Of a stretch of 64,000 bases of DNA, positions 34,750 to 46,770 are shown piece after piece. A model generated the notes under the pieces. That model was not told the DNA's origin and ran no database searches. It saw only the letters and a list, made by a program, of their open reading frames with translations. Location: assembly GCA_022747635.1 (NCBI GenBank), contig JAKTNV010000023.1, positions 3,568,348 through 3,632,347 on the forward strand, written 5' to 3'. Position 1 is the first letter of the stretch. Every line of letters starts with the position of its first letter. This stretch comes from Hetaerina americana. Lineage: Eukaryota; Arthropoda; Insecta; Odonata; Calopterygidae. The position numbers were made by a program, and so were the translations under genes.

Positions 34750-37365
34750 GTCAAGGAAATCAAGTCATTTGAATTCAAGGAAGACCAATTCTATGAAAAC
34801 TTCTGCAAATACCGTAATCTCCGCGAAACTGATGCGGTCACTGCTCTCTCACTGAAAATCTCACTTAAGATGGGCAATTTTTTTCCGTTAAGTGAAAGAT
34901 TAGGAATAGACTAGAGAAAAACTGAATCGTTCTTGCTTTGGATTTTAAAAATTAGCGCATTAAAGAATTGATCTATGGTTTAAAATTCGGAACTAAGTAT
35001 GTATAGATCATGTGAAGACCGAAGTAATTTCAAATTTTTATGTTTCTTGAAAAGCCTTTTTCATATACAGGTATTTGAGTATTTTACTAAGCAAATTATG
35101 TACAATTGATAAAATGTGTTGCTGTTAAATTATCTTCGTAATTTCTTCTTCGATATAAAAAATATTAGGTTAAGTTTTATTGCTAAGGCAATTACTCGCA
35201 TAAGTTTCAATAATTTTGCTCAATTTTTTATGCTCGTAAAATATCCAGAGGAAAATAATTTACTTGACATACGCTTTGCTGTGCTTCATTTCCTTATTTT
35301 TCAGTGCCACTGTAAACTATATTCGTAAACATTGTAGTATTCCATCACAGTAAACCAGTTAGAATTAATGTAGTCTGATCATTAATAAAAGCAACTGAAA
35401 TATATTCCTGTAGTTGAAGCAGTTCCTGAAGTTGAACATTTAGTCGATCGAAAAAACCTCAAGAAAAATCTCCGTTTTTCTTACGCCTATATTAGAAACA
35501 TCTCCTGATGAACATTTCATTAGTTGGCTCTTCTTTTATTTACAGAATATACGTATTGAATAACAAATGGAAGGAAAAATAGCAGAGTATTATCTACGGA
35601 TGAGTTTAGAAATGGCTTATCATTGTACAAGTCATGACCCTTTTGGGCCAGAGCATTTTTGGCCATCTTTCGGTAAAATATATCGATGAGTCCACTTAGC
35701 GTACTCAGTATGGATTAAATTCATCATTAACTGACTGATTAAGTCCTGTTAATAACTGTTTTGCATAATTTAAACTTTCTTCAATACATAATGCTTAGAA
35801 AACTAACTGTGAAATGCAATAGAGAGTTTAAGTAAGAATGTAAGCCATAATACTCGTTATCTCTTTGGGTAGGAGAAGAAGAGGTGAAGTTATTTACACC
35901 GATTACAGAAATGGAACTAAATTTATAAAACTGAAAAAAGATGCAAGGCAGTGTAGTGCTCTATTTTTCTTGGTTGCCACGAACTTATATTTTCATAATT
36001 GTAACTGGTGTGAATGCCATTATTTCCCTTTAATTAATTTCCTTTCACATATATTTTAAGAGATTATTTTGCTAAATTGAAACATTCATATTTAACAACT
36101 TCCCATTTTTTTAAAGGCAAGGCATTGTAATGAATGGCAATAAAATCAGTAGTTTAATTCGACGGAAGGCTTTAAAGTGTAATGAAGTTTATAATATTTT
36201 TATTATACTTTCGGAAAGTTTTTCAAACAGTACGCTGATAAAGACATTATGGTGTGTAATAAATTGCAGACTCATCTACATTTGGTTTTCTAATTGTTTG
36301 AAAGATACAAGCAAGTCACTGAAATCAACGATATACATAGAAGTGATAAAATGATGCAATTTACGCGTGCCAAAAGGACTTTTCTTGATACTGAACTATT
36401 TTTATGCACTTCAATAAGGTACTTGGCTGCGGTAAATTCTGTCAAATCGACATTTTATGCTTGCGGTTGGCACTCACAATGACGCTCAGGTATAAGGAAT
36501 GGAAGGAAGGGTAAGAAACAGGACTTAAATAACATCAGTAGTAGCAGGCAATGGCTATAATGTAGTGAGCAATGATTAGAAATCGAAAGTGAAATCGATA
36601 AAAACAAAAACTCCGTAATTAGAGAGTTCAAATTGCGTATCCATATTCATAATTGCATGTCTAATACCACCCATAAATATTATTGCCTCATGCTGGAAAA
36701 AGTAAAAAAACATAATTAACTCGGGGTAATAATTGATAAAAACATTAATTTTGTTGATAACATCTTAAAAATAAATGAAATTGAGACATTCGTCGAGTTC
36801 GCTAAAATGCTATGCATTCAAATCTTAATGCGATCAATATTATGTATTGATCGATTGGGGATTCGCTGCTTTAACAAGAATCAGCAAATTGAAGAACACG
36901 TAGAGAAAAATCTCAGAGAGAATGTCAGAGGCAAAACAAAAAACTTTAATGCGTTCGATGGAAGAGATATTTTTCAAATGTAAGGAATTCTATGGGTAGA
37001 GAGAAATTTTAAATATCGTATTATTAAAGGAAGCTATTTCAATGATAAATGCTAGTAAGTAAAAGACAAAAGAAAACTTGAATTATCACTAAAGGACAAT
37101 AAGAAACATTAAGTGTACATTAACTGCGTAGAATGGGTAAAAGAAAATTCAAGTCACCTCAAACTCTACTTTGGAAAGAACTTCCTAAAGCTTAAGGCAA
37201 TCAGATTTTGTAAATTAAGTTAACATGAAAATAAATAAGTAGTCGTTCCATGGAAGGGAGCCATTTTTTATTCTGTTTGATGAAATACGTCATTATATAA
37301 TTTTTAATAACTTGCGATATATTTTTTTTCTAGTTTATTCGGGGCACGGGAGTTATGTTTTTCTT
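34750..37365. other. AT-rich stretch without recognised feature
   Basis: Several frames of 60-75 codons, none with a recognisable motif or coding-like composition. Confidence 0.35.
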
Positions 37366-37369
37366 GTTG

Positions 37370-38305
37370 CATGTCGTATTATGGTATTCTCCAGGCCGGG
37401 AGGAGAAACCCGGCTGTTTTAATTCCGCAAGAAGGGCTTGGATTTCTCTTAGTCCCATTTTCTTTGGAGGGTGTCGAAGATTTCCCTCAAGCCAATGTGA
37501 GTGAATACTCTTTATTTATTGCTGCGGCCGGGAGTGGGTGGGAGGCGAGTGCTTTTTCTCTTTCACATTCGAATGTGGTTTTTCTCGACTCTACTTGCAC
37601 CCGTACCTGGACTTGAATACTCCCACCACAAGAGAATGGTGAGTGCAGCAAGAAGAAAAGAGAGACGCGTCCGACTCTGATTGAAGTCTTTGTTTAAGAA
37701 ATACTTACTAGCCTCACGGCTGAAGACACGCAAACTATTCAGTTAGAATTGTCACACGACCCTTCTGAAGCTTACCGAGAGCAGATAATTGCCCTAATAA
37801 CTTATTTTTACCAGATTTACGCATGAACCGAACAACAACCACAATGAAAGAGACATCAGGGCGTCCAATAAATTTAAAATCCATGGCCTCTCATTGGAGT
37901 AAAATCATCGATTCAGATATAAATCCAGCTGTGCGCCAAAATCTGCCGCACTTCGAAAAGCGATGCAAAGGCAAAAAAAATATTACGTATGGAAAAGAGC
38001 CATAAAATTGTTCAGATGACAAAGGGTAACAGCATTTCTTCAAAACGGAGCGATGGGATGAGACAGTACCATCATAATATACTACAATGGACAGCGGCGT
38101 AGGTGTGCCAGAGGTAATCTGAAAGGCCATGTGCTGTCCCCACATCTCGGCCGCCAAAAACTACGCTTGGGCGTCTGTCAGTGCGAATGAGTCCATTTCC
38201 ATTGACGTTGAGTTCCCGGCAATTGAAGTCCTGGAAAAGACCCAGATCCTATCGTAACTCGATGGCAATCGCTCATTTCAAAACCCTCAAACCATTCCTT
38301 CCAAC
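37370..38305. other. No recognised feature
   Basis: Mixed composition; frames at 37371-37616 and 37823-38157 not recognised. Confidence 0.3.
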
Positions 38306-38309
38306 TTCT

Positions 38310-38740
38310 GCCACTTTTGCGGATGTCCTCCCATCCGTGTGATGACGAGCCGAGGGAGCTGGCGATGGAAAACTCCGCGAGCGGAGAAGAAGGAACTTCC
38401 CCGGTTTCCCCGACCAGGCACCCGTGCAGTCAGATGTCGTGGAGGGCTTCCCCCTCGTTCATCCGTGCGGAGTGGGATGGCCCGCTCCCGTATCTGGGGA
38501 TCTGATGCGAGAGAAGGAGGGTTTCCCTACGTGCCTCTCGCCAGGAACGGCCATGTTGCCCCGACACCCAGCCTCTTTTCAAAGTGAGGGAGGGAGTGTT
38601 AGACCCACCAACGGAGTCATCGCCATTGGTCGCGCGAAGAAGATGCGGGAGAGCGATGCAGGTGAAGGCAACTTGGACGACGCGGATGCCCACGCCTTGA
38701 CCGCTCATTCCCTGCTCACTCACGCACTCACCTGACCAAT
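38310..38740. promoter_or_regulatory. GC-rich segment
   Basis: Moderately CpG-rich with overlapping open frames in several phases and on both strands, which points to composition rather than coding. It could hide an exon; a CAGGTGA-like donor occurs near 38660, but such matches are common. Confidence 0.25.
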
Positions 38741-38744
38741 TGGA

Positions 38745-40295
38745 GGGAGGACATCCAACAATTTCGTTCCGTCGATGGTGGAACCTTTCCCACGCTCATT
38801 TCGGATACATGCCATGCCTTGACACCAAGGATGGAAGATTATGAGAGAATTTATTTGGCAGTCAAATTTTTAGCGATACCATTCTGGGGTCTTTAACTGC
38901 AAAGGATCTTATGTTTATTCAAAATTGAGTGTATGTTGTTTTTATGGCCTTCATACCCACCACAAGCCCGGAGAGGAAGGGAATTTTCCGTCCCTCGTAG
39001 TAGCCTTCCCCTTTCCGATGTGCTCTCTGAATGTGAACATTTCGAAAATGTATTTTTTAAATCGCCAGCAAATAAATGACGATGACGAGGAGGAAGCTAA
39101 TGGAGGCGATGCATTATGATGGGGCCCAAAGTAATCACAGGAGGTTTTAAAAAGGACGACGCAAATTATTTTTTTGATTGCTAGGTAAAGTGTGCGTAAT
39201 TAATTTTAATGAAAATAATAAGAATTATGAGCAAACTATGACAAGAAATTGAAGAATCATTTCCTGCATTACTTTTGCGTTTTTCAATAAAATCTATCTT
39301 TATTTCAAATTGAAAGAAAACTGGAATTCATATTATGTCACAGAACTAGCCCTGACAAAATGACCCTTGTACTTCAATAAATAAAATCATGAGCTCTTCT
39401 AAAATGTCATATTTATTCCAAGAAACGTTTCACACGGGCATTTTTTTACTCATTCCTTGGATTCTCACTGTCACCTTACACCTATCCCACGCTATAAATA
39501 ATATTTTCCGGAGAAATAACAAAAGAAATCTGTGACAGACGAATTCTCACGTCATTGCTAGAAAGCTTTATTTTCTAAAATTTAATTGGGTGTGATATAT
39601 TTTGCTTGGTTAAAAAATTTTATTTTTATTAACTTTATTAAAAATATCCTATAGCATTGAGAGCATTTTTTGCAATACCCGTAAGATCATCATTAAAAGT
39701 GGTAGACTCCCTATCACGCCTCGTCGTTATTTCAGCGTAAATCGCTTGACATGTTAAACAAAGAGGAAAAATAAAGAATTGGTTTAAAAATGTCAGCATC
39801 TAAATAACTCATTCCTCAGTATTACACAGTTAAGCATTAATGTTGCAAAAGCAGAACAAAGATATTGTAAATGACATTACATTATACAGTTCAAGCAAAT
39901 TTTTAAGCCTATATAAGTGATATGTATACACTTCCACTGGTTTCTAATGGATTGAACGGATAAGGGTAAAAATTTCTAATGGTATTCTTAATTGCATTAA
40001 ATAAAATTCAAATACTATTTAACTCTGTTGTTCTAGTTTTAGCTTCATCATCCGAGGTTTCTTTTTGCAACTAAATGTTGCTTCTTTAATGTAATCTGGA
40101 TTTCTAATGAGCATTGACCGACATATGACAAGAATAATTAATTTTAGGCAGCAAGCAATTATTTTACTTGGGGAATCACCAAACATGGCAGTCTCCTGCT
40201 CACTGAAAATACTATCCACTGCTGATCACGGCCACATATTGTCCGGTCGAGCGAGAGAAAGGCGTCGTTCTCAAATTATACTAGAGAGACGAGGG
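38745..40295. other. AT-rich stretch without recognised feature
   Basis: No supported feature. Confidence 0.35.
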
Positions 40296-40299
40296 ACCT

Positions 40300-40345
40300 G
40301 ATCACAGGAGAAATCACCCTCGAGAGGGTGATATCTCCTGTGATC
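40300..40345. repeat. 22-bp hairpin, 2-nt spacer
   Basis: Arms 40300-40321 and 40324-40345 (GATCACAGGAGAAATCACCC and onward) match at 21 of 22 positions around GA. Confidence 0.9.
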
Positions 40346-40349
40346 TCTG

Positions 40350-41950
40350 TGGATGCAGTTTCTTCTGCCGCCACATAGTTTGGGTTAACGTCCCTTCAAA
40401 GCCTTGGCTTTGCCTGTTGCCGTGGCTATGGAGATCCGACACGACCTAGTGGGTCCAACTGGTCGAGACGATATGTAAACGTGTTTAATTCCGTCTCGGT
40501 CACTTGGGCCCACCGGGTCATGTCAAAATATAACAAGTTTTACTTAGTTAATACGGTCGGTCTTTGTTCGGGAAAATTCTCCCGGATTTTTATCATAACT
40601 GCATCATTCAAAGGAATCTATATCACCCATTTGCTACATAAATTACATTTATCTCTGTCATAAGGAACGTTGTCAAAATTAATTGAAACAACCATGCGAG
40701 AAACAATTTTGGTCACATCAAAATTTAAAACTTAAACGTATGAATTGGGACAACTTTTGTTTAAATATAACTAAGTTATTTGGAGTAACTTCTTAATAGG
40801 CCATACTCATACACTATTTTATCAAATTATTTTACACTTTCTCCTTTTTGCCATGATGCATTTGCCTGAAACAGAAAAGAGGTGCTCGGTTTTCGGTGAA
40901 GAAGTGACATTTCCACCTCGTCTAAACATTTTTTCAACGAGAAATACCTAGAACTGGTGAACGAGATAAATGGACAGAAGACTTTTAAATTAATTTTAAA
41001 CTATTACAGGAAGGGTGTATTTGAAGAAAATTGTAATGTAAAGTAACATTTCCAATCGCGGTAATCACTCGATTCTGGGGATTTGCATCCAAGCCACGCC
41101 GTTTTTTCCATGGTGGTGGCTCTTAAAATTTCATTTTATACAGTTTCATGCAGCCATTTCTTCCACAATTTTTCTACGGGGTGTAGAGAATTAGTTATCT
41201 TATTTTTAAAAAATTCATATAACTTTTAAGAGGTCTGTGATACGAGTTATAATTTGAATTGGAAAGGCCGACTTGCATGTAATTAACCGGCAACGGACCA
41301 ATTTAATTTTCTAAGCTCATCTTATTCGAATGTAATTACTCGTTTTCCTACGCAGCTCTTAAAAATATCATAGATTTTAGTGATTTATCTGCCCCTTGAT
41401 ATCGCTAAGGGTGCATATTTGATATTCAATAACTGACTTTCGATTGGACTATCAAGACTACTGATTTCCGGAGATTATCACCGAGTCAAGAAAATAAGGG
41501 ATCATTCTTGGCACAAGATTTGAATTCGTTGGATTGAATTCCAAGCTTTCGAAACGGAAGAATCGATGTCAAATCAATATCTTTTATAGTCATCTGAATA
41601 ACGCATCGGATTTTGATTCATTGCACCGGGATGTAATCATTTTTCAGCCAGATAAGCAGTTAGGCATTTAAAAATGCTGTAAAAAGCAAAATATCGACCA
41701 AGATAACCCATAAACCGTTTTTAAAACATAAACAAGCAGACATCAGCATATCCACTGGTAATTAGCTGTCCGTCCGTGAGGGCTAAAATAGTTTTACTTT
41801 AATTTTCACTGATAAAACATGTTTCGATTGTCTGAAATACATCGTTATCATACCTAAGCCAACGCATTGAATTCTAATTGACTAAAAAGAATAAAACTTT
41901 GTGAGACCTCTCAGCTAAAATAGAAATCCATTTTTATATTAGCCTTTTAG
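40350..41950. other. AT-rich stretch without recognised feature
   Basis: No supported feature. Confidence 0.35.
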
Positions 41951-41952
41951 GG

Positions 41953-42078
41953 TAAAAATCCCTCCTCTCTCTCCAACCCTCTTTCTATCGCGGTCTCTTT
42001 CTCCCTTCCCTCCCCCTTTCCCTCCCCTTCTCTTCCCCGTCCTCTCTCCATCTCTCACTTCTACTCTCTCTCTCTGAA
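41953..42078. repeat. Polypyrimidine tract
   Basis: About 120 bp almost entirely C and T on the plus strand, with CT and CCCTT sub-repeats. Low-complexity DNA capable of triplex formation. Confidence 0.85.
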
Positions 42079-42079
42079 G

Positions 42080-42685
42080 TTAACGAAGATTTATTACATT
42101 TCAGTTTGAATAGTAAACTTTATTTGAAAGTTTTTTTGTGGAGAATTTGAATTCTCATCGGCAAAAAAACAGGTAATGACAGTATAAAAGTTACAGGTAT
42201 AGCGTACGGAGATTAATTTTGCCATTAATCCTCAGGCTCAATTGTTTATGTACGATGGCAAAAGATATAAAATCAAACTCGAAAAACAAAACTTGACCCT
42301 CGTGCGAACGAATAACAGAAGGAAATGCCAATAGTTTGGACACATAGAATGATATTAGGTATTACCACAAAAATAACTAAGGTTAAAAGAAAAAGAAATC
42401 GTTATTCTTAGTAAACGATTCCCTTAGACCAGGATTCGAATCATATTTTCTATCATGCATGGAATACTGATCTAAACATTCAATCTTCTGAATCCATTTT
42501 CGCACCAAATTATAAAGTAGGATATATTGATAATAAGTAAAAACTTGGTATAAGTTACCAATGAATTGGTCGAGAGGTATGAGGGAAGTAATTGGAGTAT
42601 TAAAGGCTAAATCATCAGGTCGGTAAAAAGGGATCCCGGTTCGAAATTCAATATAATCGTACATACAAAAAAATGTTATGATATC
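42080..42685. other. AT-rich stretch without recognised feature
   Basis: No supported feature. Confidence 0.35.
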
Positions 42686-42689
42686 ATCA

Positions 42690-42985
42690 TTGGTTGGGCA
42701 TTCCTAAGGTTAGTTGACTGCAGCTCTTCATCCTACCTTATCTGATGCTAATAGGCTCACTTTCTGGTACTTTTTGCGATGTCATTTCTACTCTATTTGA
42801 CCCAAGTATTTATCCCTTGGCTTGCCTCTTGGGACTTTTCCCTCTATTATATTCTTTGTGAATCCATTGTGCCTCAGGGTGTGGCCAATCCATCTGGTTC
42901 TTCTTTTCTCAATGGTGTTCCATGAGGTTCGTTCTTCGTCTATTATTCTGTATACCTCTTCATTTCTTATTTTATCTGTCCATAT
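42690..42985 (-). pseudogene. Non-LTR retrotransposon C-terminus
   Basis: Minus strand from about 42982 reads WTDKIRNEEVYRIIDEERTS, WNTIEKRRTRWIGHTLRHNG, FTKNIIEGKVPRGKPRDKYL, GQI and a stop. This is the conserved tail after the reverse transcriptase of endonuclease/RT non-LTR elements (RWIGHTLRHNG motif). The frame is open over about 65 codons but is cut off abruptly upstream at TGTCCATATAATG. It is related to LINE-2 but not obviously the same family. Confidence 0.85.
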
Positions 42986-43639
42986 AATGAAATAACTGTG
43001 AATAACAGCAAAATAAGTGCAGAGAAAATAATTATAATATTTTATAATAGCTATGCAATTTCTCGCGTTTAAATATGATTACTGTAGACGAAATTTCCAT
43101 CGGAAACGCCACGACAAAACGAAGTTACTTCACATTTTCTTTAGTTTTATCGTACTTAAATTCACTTAGCATTACGCATCCCGTGTCACGTTCCATTGTA
43201 GTCCTCTGCAGGGCAAAAGGTGGATAACTTCACTTACAACACTACATTAAAATTAGAAAAATGTTCATGTTTTAGCATAGTACTTAATCTGTATAATAAC
43301 TAATGATGTAGAAATCTTAGAAAGTATTAAATTTGAGTACTGCTATTGGTACTGCATTTTTGCAAAAACATTTATGTCGCTTTTTTAGCTTAAAAGCAGA
43401 CTATCTGACCTGTGATTGCTCATAATGGCGGATATAAGGTGGGACAAGGGGCACTTCACTACTTTCAAATAAAGTTAAAAAGTGATAAAAATAGTCTTTC
43501 GTCAATTTATTTTATTCCGAGTCAGCATCTTTATAATCGGCCGTATGCTCTAGTTTTCGTTTACTAAAATGCCTATTTCAGTCCCTTTATTGTGATAATT
43601 TCAAATTTTATGCTCTTTATTAAGCTAGTGCCTTTTCCT

Positions 43640-44222
43640 CTCAGGTTTAACGAATTTATGAACGTCGGTAACTTTTACTTTTTCTTTTTTCAATTTTGTA
43701 TCAAAGTTTTAACGAACCCTTTCTTAATATTCTTACTCAAGGTCCCTGTCACCAATTCCCTCCTAATTGTGGAAGCTCCTTTGCCCAACACAATTCATCT
43801 CCTTTTGCCTCTGCTACTTTGACCGTGTTGGTCCAAAACACTTCCGAGATTCGTAAACTGTTCCCCCTGCTCTAGTTTTTACCCTCCTATTTTAATGTTT
43901 ATCTTAGCCTTTGTCTTTCTGGAAAATCTCATTTCCTTTGTTTTATTTATATTGATTCTAATCTCATATCTATCGCACTGAATTACCAATTCACCTAACA
44001 TTGCTTGCAACCCCTAGCTGACTGACAAATTAGATCTGCGTTATCAGCAAGCCAAACTGATTTTATAAATTCCACGCCAAATTTCAATCCTCTCGACCGT
44101 TCTTCCCATACCTCTTTAATCATTTCCTCCACATGTACGTTGAACAGCAACGTTGATAATGGGCAACTTAACCCTACTCCACATCCTAATACTGCCCTTC
44201 TGGACTCTACTTCCCCCAAATA
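43640..44222 (-). pseudogene. LINE-2 reverse transcriptase fragment
   Basis: Minus strand from 44219 reads ESRRAVLGCGVGLSCPLSTL, LFNVHVEEMIKEVWEERSRG, LKFGVEFIKSVWLADNADLI. The palm motif FADD is mutated to LADN, so catalysis is lost. After stops it continues with KIGGKKLEQ-like and GSVLD-like residues and the WAKELPQLGGN region, matching the 57.7-kb copy (IGGRKLEQVEQFTYLGSVLD). It retains the palm domain that the 57.7-kb copy has deleted. Confidence 0.82.
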
Positions 44223-44424
44223 GACGTCTCCGTTTTAAAAAAATAAATAAACACTTGCTGCAAAACATGGATTTCCTAATTATTTATATTTGATTATGTC
44301 CTTCCATGGAAATAAATTTAATTGTAGTGATTATTCATATTTTGTATTGAAATAGTTCACATGGTAAGATAATTTATAAGGAAATAGCGTGAGGAAAGAG
44401 AGTTGTGATTCGTTTACCCTCATA

Positions 44425-45216
44425 CAAGGTCTGTCCCAAAATTTGTATGACTTTTTATTCCCGGATGTACGGACGGAAAAGCGGCGGTTTCTCTGGCTAT
44501 TTTGGAGAGGGGAGAGAATCAGGAAAGGCTTGCGGCCGATATCAGTAGGCTTCCAGCCTTTGTGGATGCGGTTCGTTCGTTAGCGATACCTCTATAACGT
44601 GACCTCGTTATGCTCCGTCATGAGCCGGTTATCGGAACAGTACCTCGCGGTCAAATTTGGCGTGAAACAGAGGAAGACTCATGACATGCTCAAGGCAGCT
44701 TATGGTGATAACGCCATGGGAAAATTAGGTGTTTCTGAGTGGCACAATTGTTTCGGCCTCAAAAAGTGACGAATATTTTGCAAGAGTGAAGGTTTTGTTG
44801 GACAGGGATCGTAAATTAAGTGTTCGCGGGATATCTGATGAACTTATTATCCCTGTCAGTGATGTGCATCGACTTGTGACTGAAAATATATGAATGGCAA
44901 AAGCGTGTAAGAAGTTGGTGCCGCGAGTGCTCTCGGACGAACAAAAGTAAACTCGCGCACGGACCTACCACGGATCGACCATTTGAGTGAGGATCTAAAT
45001 TTTTTAAACAATGCCCATCCAGACTTATCCCTCTTCCTTCGCCTAAGGTCCGTGCGGAAAGGACGTCACCACGGCTCGGTGGAAGCGTTGAAACAGGCCG
45101 TAACGAGGAAGCTTAGCAGCGTTCCGAGTGCCGTCTTCCAGAAGGCGTACGAGGAGTGGGAAACCTGTCGGCAGCGGTGTGTGGACGCACAAGGGTGCTG
45201 CTTTGAAGACTTATGA
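44425..45216 (+). pseudogene. Mariner pseudogene, catalytic core deleted
   Basis: The start resembles a mariner end (ACAAGGTCTGTCCCAAAATT near 44425). Decayed frames read YLAVKFGVKQRKTHDMLKAA, YGDNAMGKLGVSEWHNCF (helix-turn-helix), RVKVLLDRDRKLSVRGISDE (second helix-turn-helix) and KKLVPRVLSDEQK (linker; WVPHxL equivalent). The region then jumps to the C-terminus GRHHGSVEALKQAVTRKLSS and QKAYEEWETCRQRCVDAQGC, CFEDL, stop at 45216. The TGDE and HDN motifs are missing, and no matching right terminal repeat is seen. Confidence 0.83.
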
Positions 45217-45369
45217 GTGAATGTCTCTATTCTGACAATATGTTTTATCTTTTGGTTTTAGTTTCCGATTGGCGGACATGTTTTACATCAGGGGCGGTTG
45301 CAAGTAGGGGAAAGATGAGGAAATTTGTCGGTGAGGGTCTCTGGGCGATAAAGGGTTTCTCGGTCTCAG

Positions 45370-46090
45370 AAGTGCGTATGCGTGAGAGGGGCATTGGGCC
45401 AGTTGAGATGACGTCGCGTCATTATCGTGTAAAATAGAAAATAGCTATTTATTAAAGGTTTTCGATGAGTGGGATCCAGGGAAATAGGTGGTGCAAAGGC
45501 TGAGTCCTGAGTCAGATATGGGATAATTTTTCTGTTGCGTGTGAGCTGTAATGGAGCGGTGGATTTTATTTTGTAAGAGCTGACTACGTTTGTGGAGTGC
45601 ATGGAGTAGATTGTGGAGGTATTTGTTGAGCGTGGCTGAGGTCTTACAGATCCGGTGTCCGTGAAATTGAAGAGAGATCTAGGATCGAGCGTTGCGTGTG
45701 AGTTGGGTGACATGTAGTGAAGTGAAGATATTGCTGGTGTTCAGTGGTGGCTTTGATATGTACTGAAGCGGTGAATTTGTTATTGTGAAGTTAGATGTTA
45801 GTATTAATAAAGGTGATGGTGGAGTATGAAATGGAGGAAGTTAATTTAACTGATAAAATCTAATATAAGAATCTAAGACCGATGAGAAATTATTGAGAGA
45901 CTCAGAGCCGTGTGTCCAGAGAATAAAAATGTAGCGGACCCATAAAAAACGTTGGAGGGGTTGCTGTGAAAGGAAGGTCTCTTCGAGATGGCCCATGAAG
46001 AGATTGGCGTATGATGGCGCCATCTTCTTCCCAACACTGTGGCTTTGGTTTGTGACCAGAAACAATTTTAGAACGAAAACGCGTTTTGTG
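45370..46090 (-). pseudogene. Penelope-like element reverse transcriptase fragment
   Basis: Minus strand from about 46065 reads VGKKMAPSYANLFMGHLEET, FLSQQPLQRFLWVRYIFILW, THGSESLNNF. This matches the PLE pattern (GTKMAPSYANLFMG…WLRYIDDIFxIWTHG), but the catalytic Asp-Asp is missing: WVRY runs straight into IFILW. Downstream (about 45730) a decayed frame gives KATTEHQQYLHFTTCHPTHT, QRSI, the family's HQYLHYTSCHPxHTKRSI region. Stops and frameshifts follow to about 45370. The GIY-YIG endonuclease part is absent here. Upstream to 46330 may include more of the element in unreadable form. Confidence 0.82.
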
Positions 46091-46396
46091 GCAGGACGGG
46101 TGTAGCTAGATCGAGGGGAAATTCGGTCGAAGGGCGCTGGGGATGAGAGTGTAGAGATAGATAATGTCGGAAAGAGGATAAGCCTTCTTCATGGGGAGTA
46201 GGGAAGGGAGGGAAGTAACGTAGATGGTGGCCATAATAAGATTGGGTTGGAGGGAATGGAGAAAAAATTTAAATGGTGGAGGACGTAAAACAGAGAGGGT
46301 ATCAAGTATTCAGGGCATTGGCATTAATTAGAGTAGAATGGAAGGCTGCAGACCAGTCCTAGGATTGAAATACTGGCATAATACACGCACAAACAC

Positions 46397-46405
46397 ACAA
46401 CACAC

Positions 46406-46436
<31 letters not shown>
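46397..46436. repeat. AC/TA/GT microsatellite
   Basis: CACACATATATATATATG followed by GT repeats immediately before the SINE-A copy. Confidence 0.9.
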
Positions 46437-46439
46437 AGA

Positions 46440-46677
46440 CCTGACCGGAGAGTCCCGGGTTCGAGTCCCGGGCAAGGCACTCTGGGCACCTGCAGCTCCA
46501 CCCAAGATATGGGATTTTTCGGGTACCGGGTCTTCCTGGGAAACCATAACCGGCATAGGGAAAGGAACTGGCCCCCCTACCCTGATCTGTGAATTTCACA
46601 CGCCGTCGGGCTTAGTACTGGGTGAACTCTACCATCACCAACCAAACCGACCTTCGGCTTTATCACTGTGTTTATGG

Positions 46678-46680
<3 letters not shown>
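46440..46680 (+). mobile_element. SINE-A copy (5'-truncated)
   Basis: It begins inside the tRNA-like head with a perfect box B (GGTTCGAGTCC) but no box A. It then follows the body GGTACCGGGTCTTCCTGGGA, AACCATAACCGGCATAGGGA, GTGAATTTCACACGCCGTCG, GGCTTAGTACTGGGTGAACT, ending in CCGACCTTCGGCTTTATCAC and a TATA tail that runs into a long TA array. Confidence 0.88.

Positions 46681-46768
<88 letters not shown>
46681..46768. repeat. (TA)n followed by (CA)n
   Basis: About 34 TA units then about 10 CA units. It lies between the SINE-A 3' end and the left end of the mariner. Confidence 0.97.
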
Positions 46769-46770
46769 TA

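Noticed and set aside
38317..38735. Several overlapping frames as a possible exon
   Set aside because: No phase stands out, no conserved protein recognised; splice-like motifs are too common to decide.
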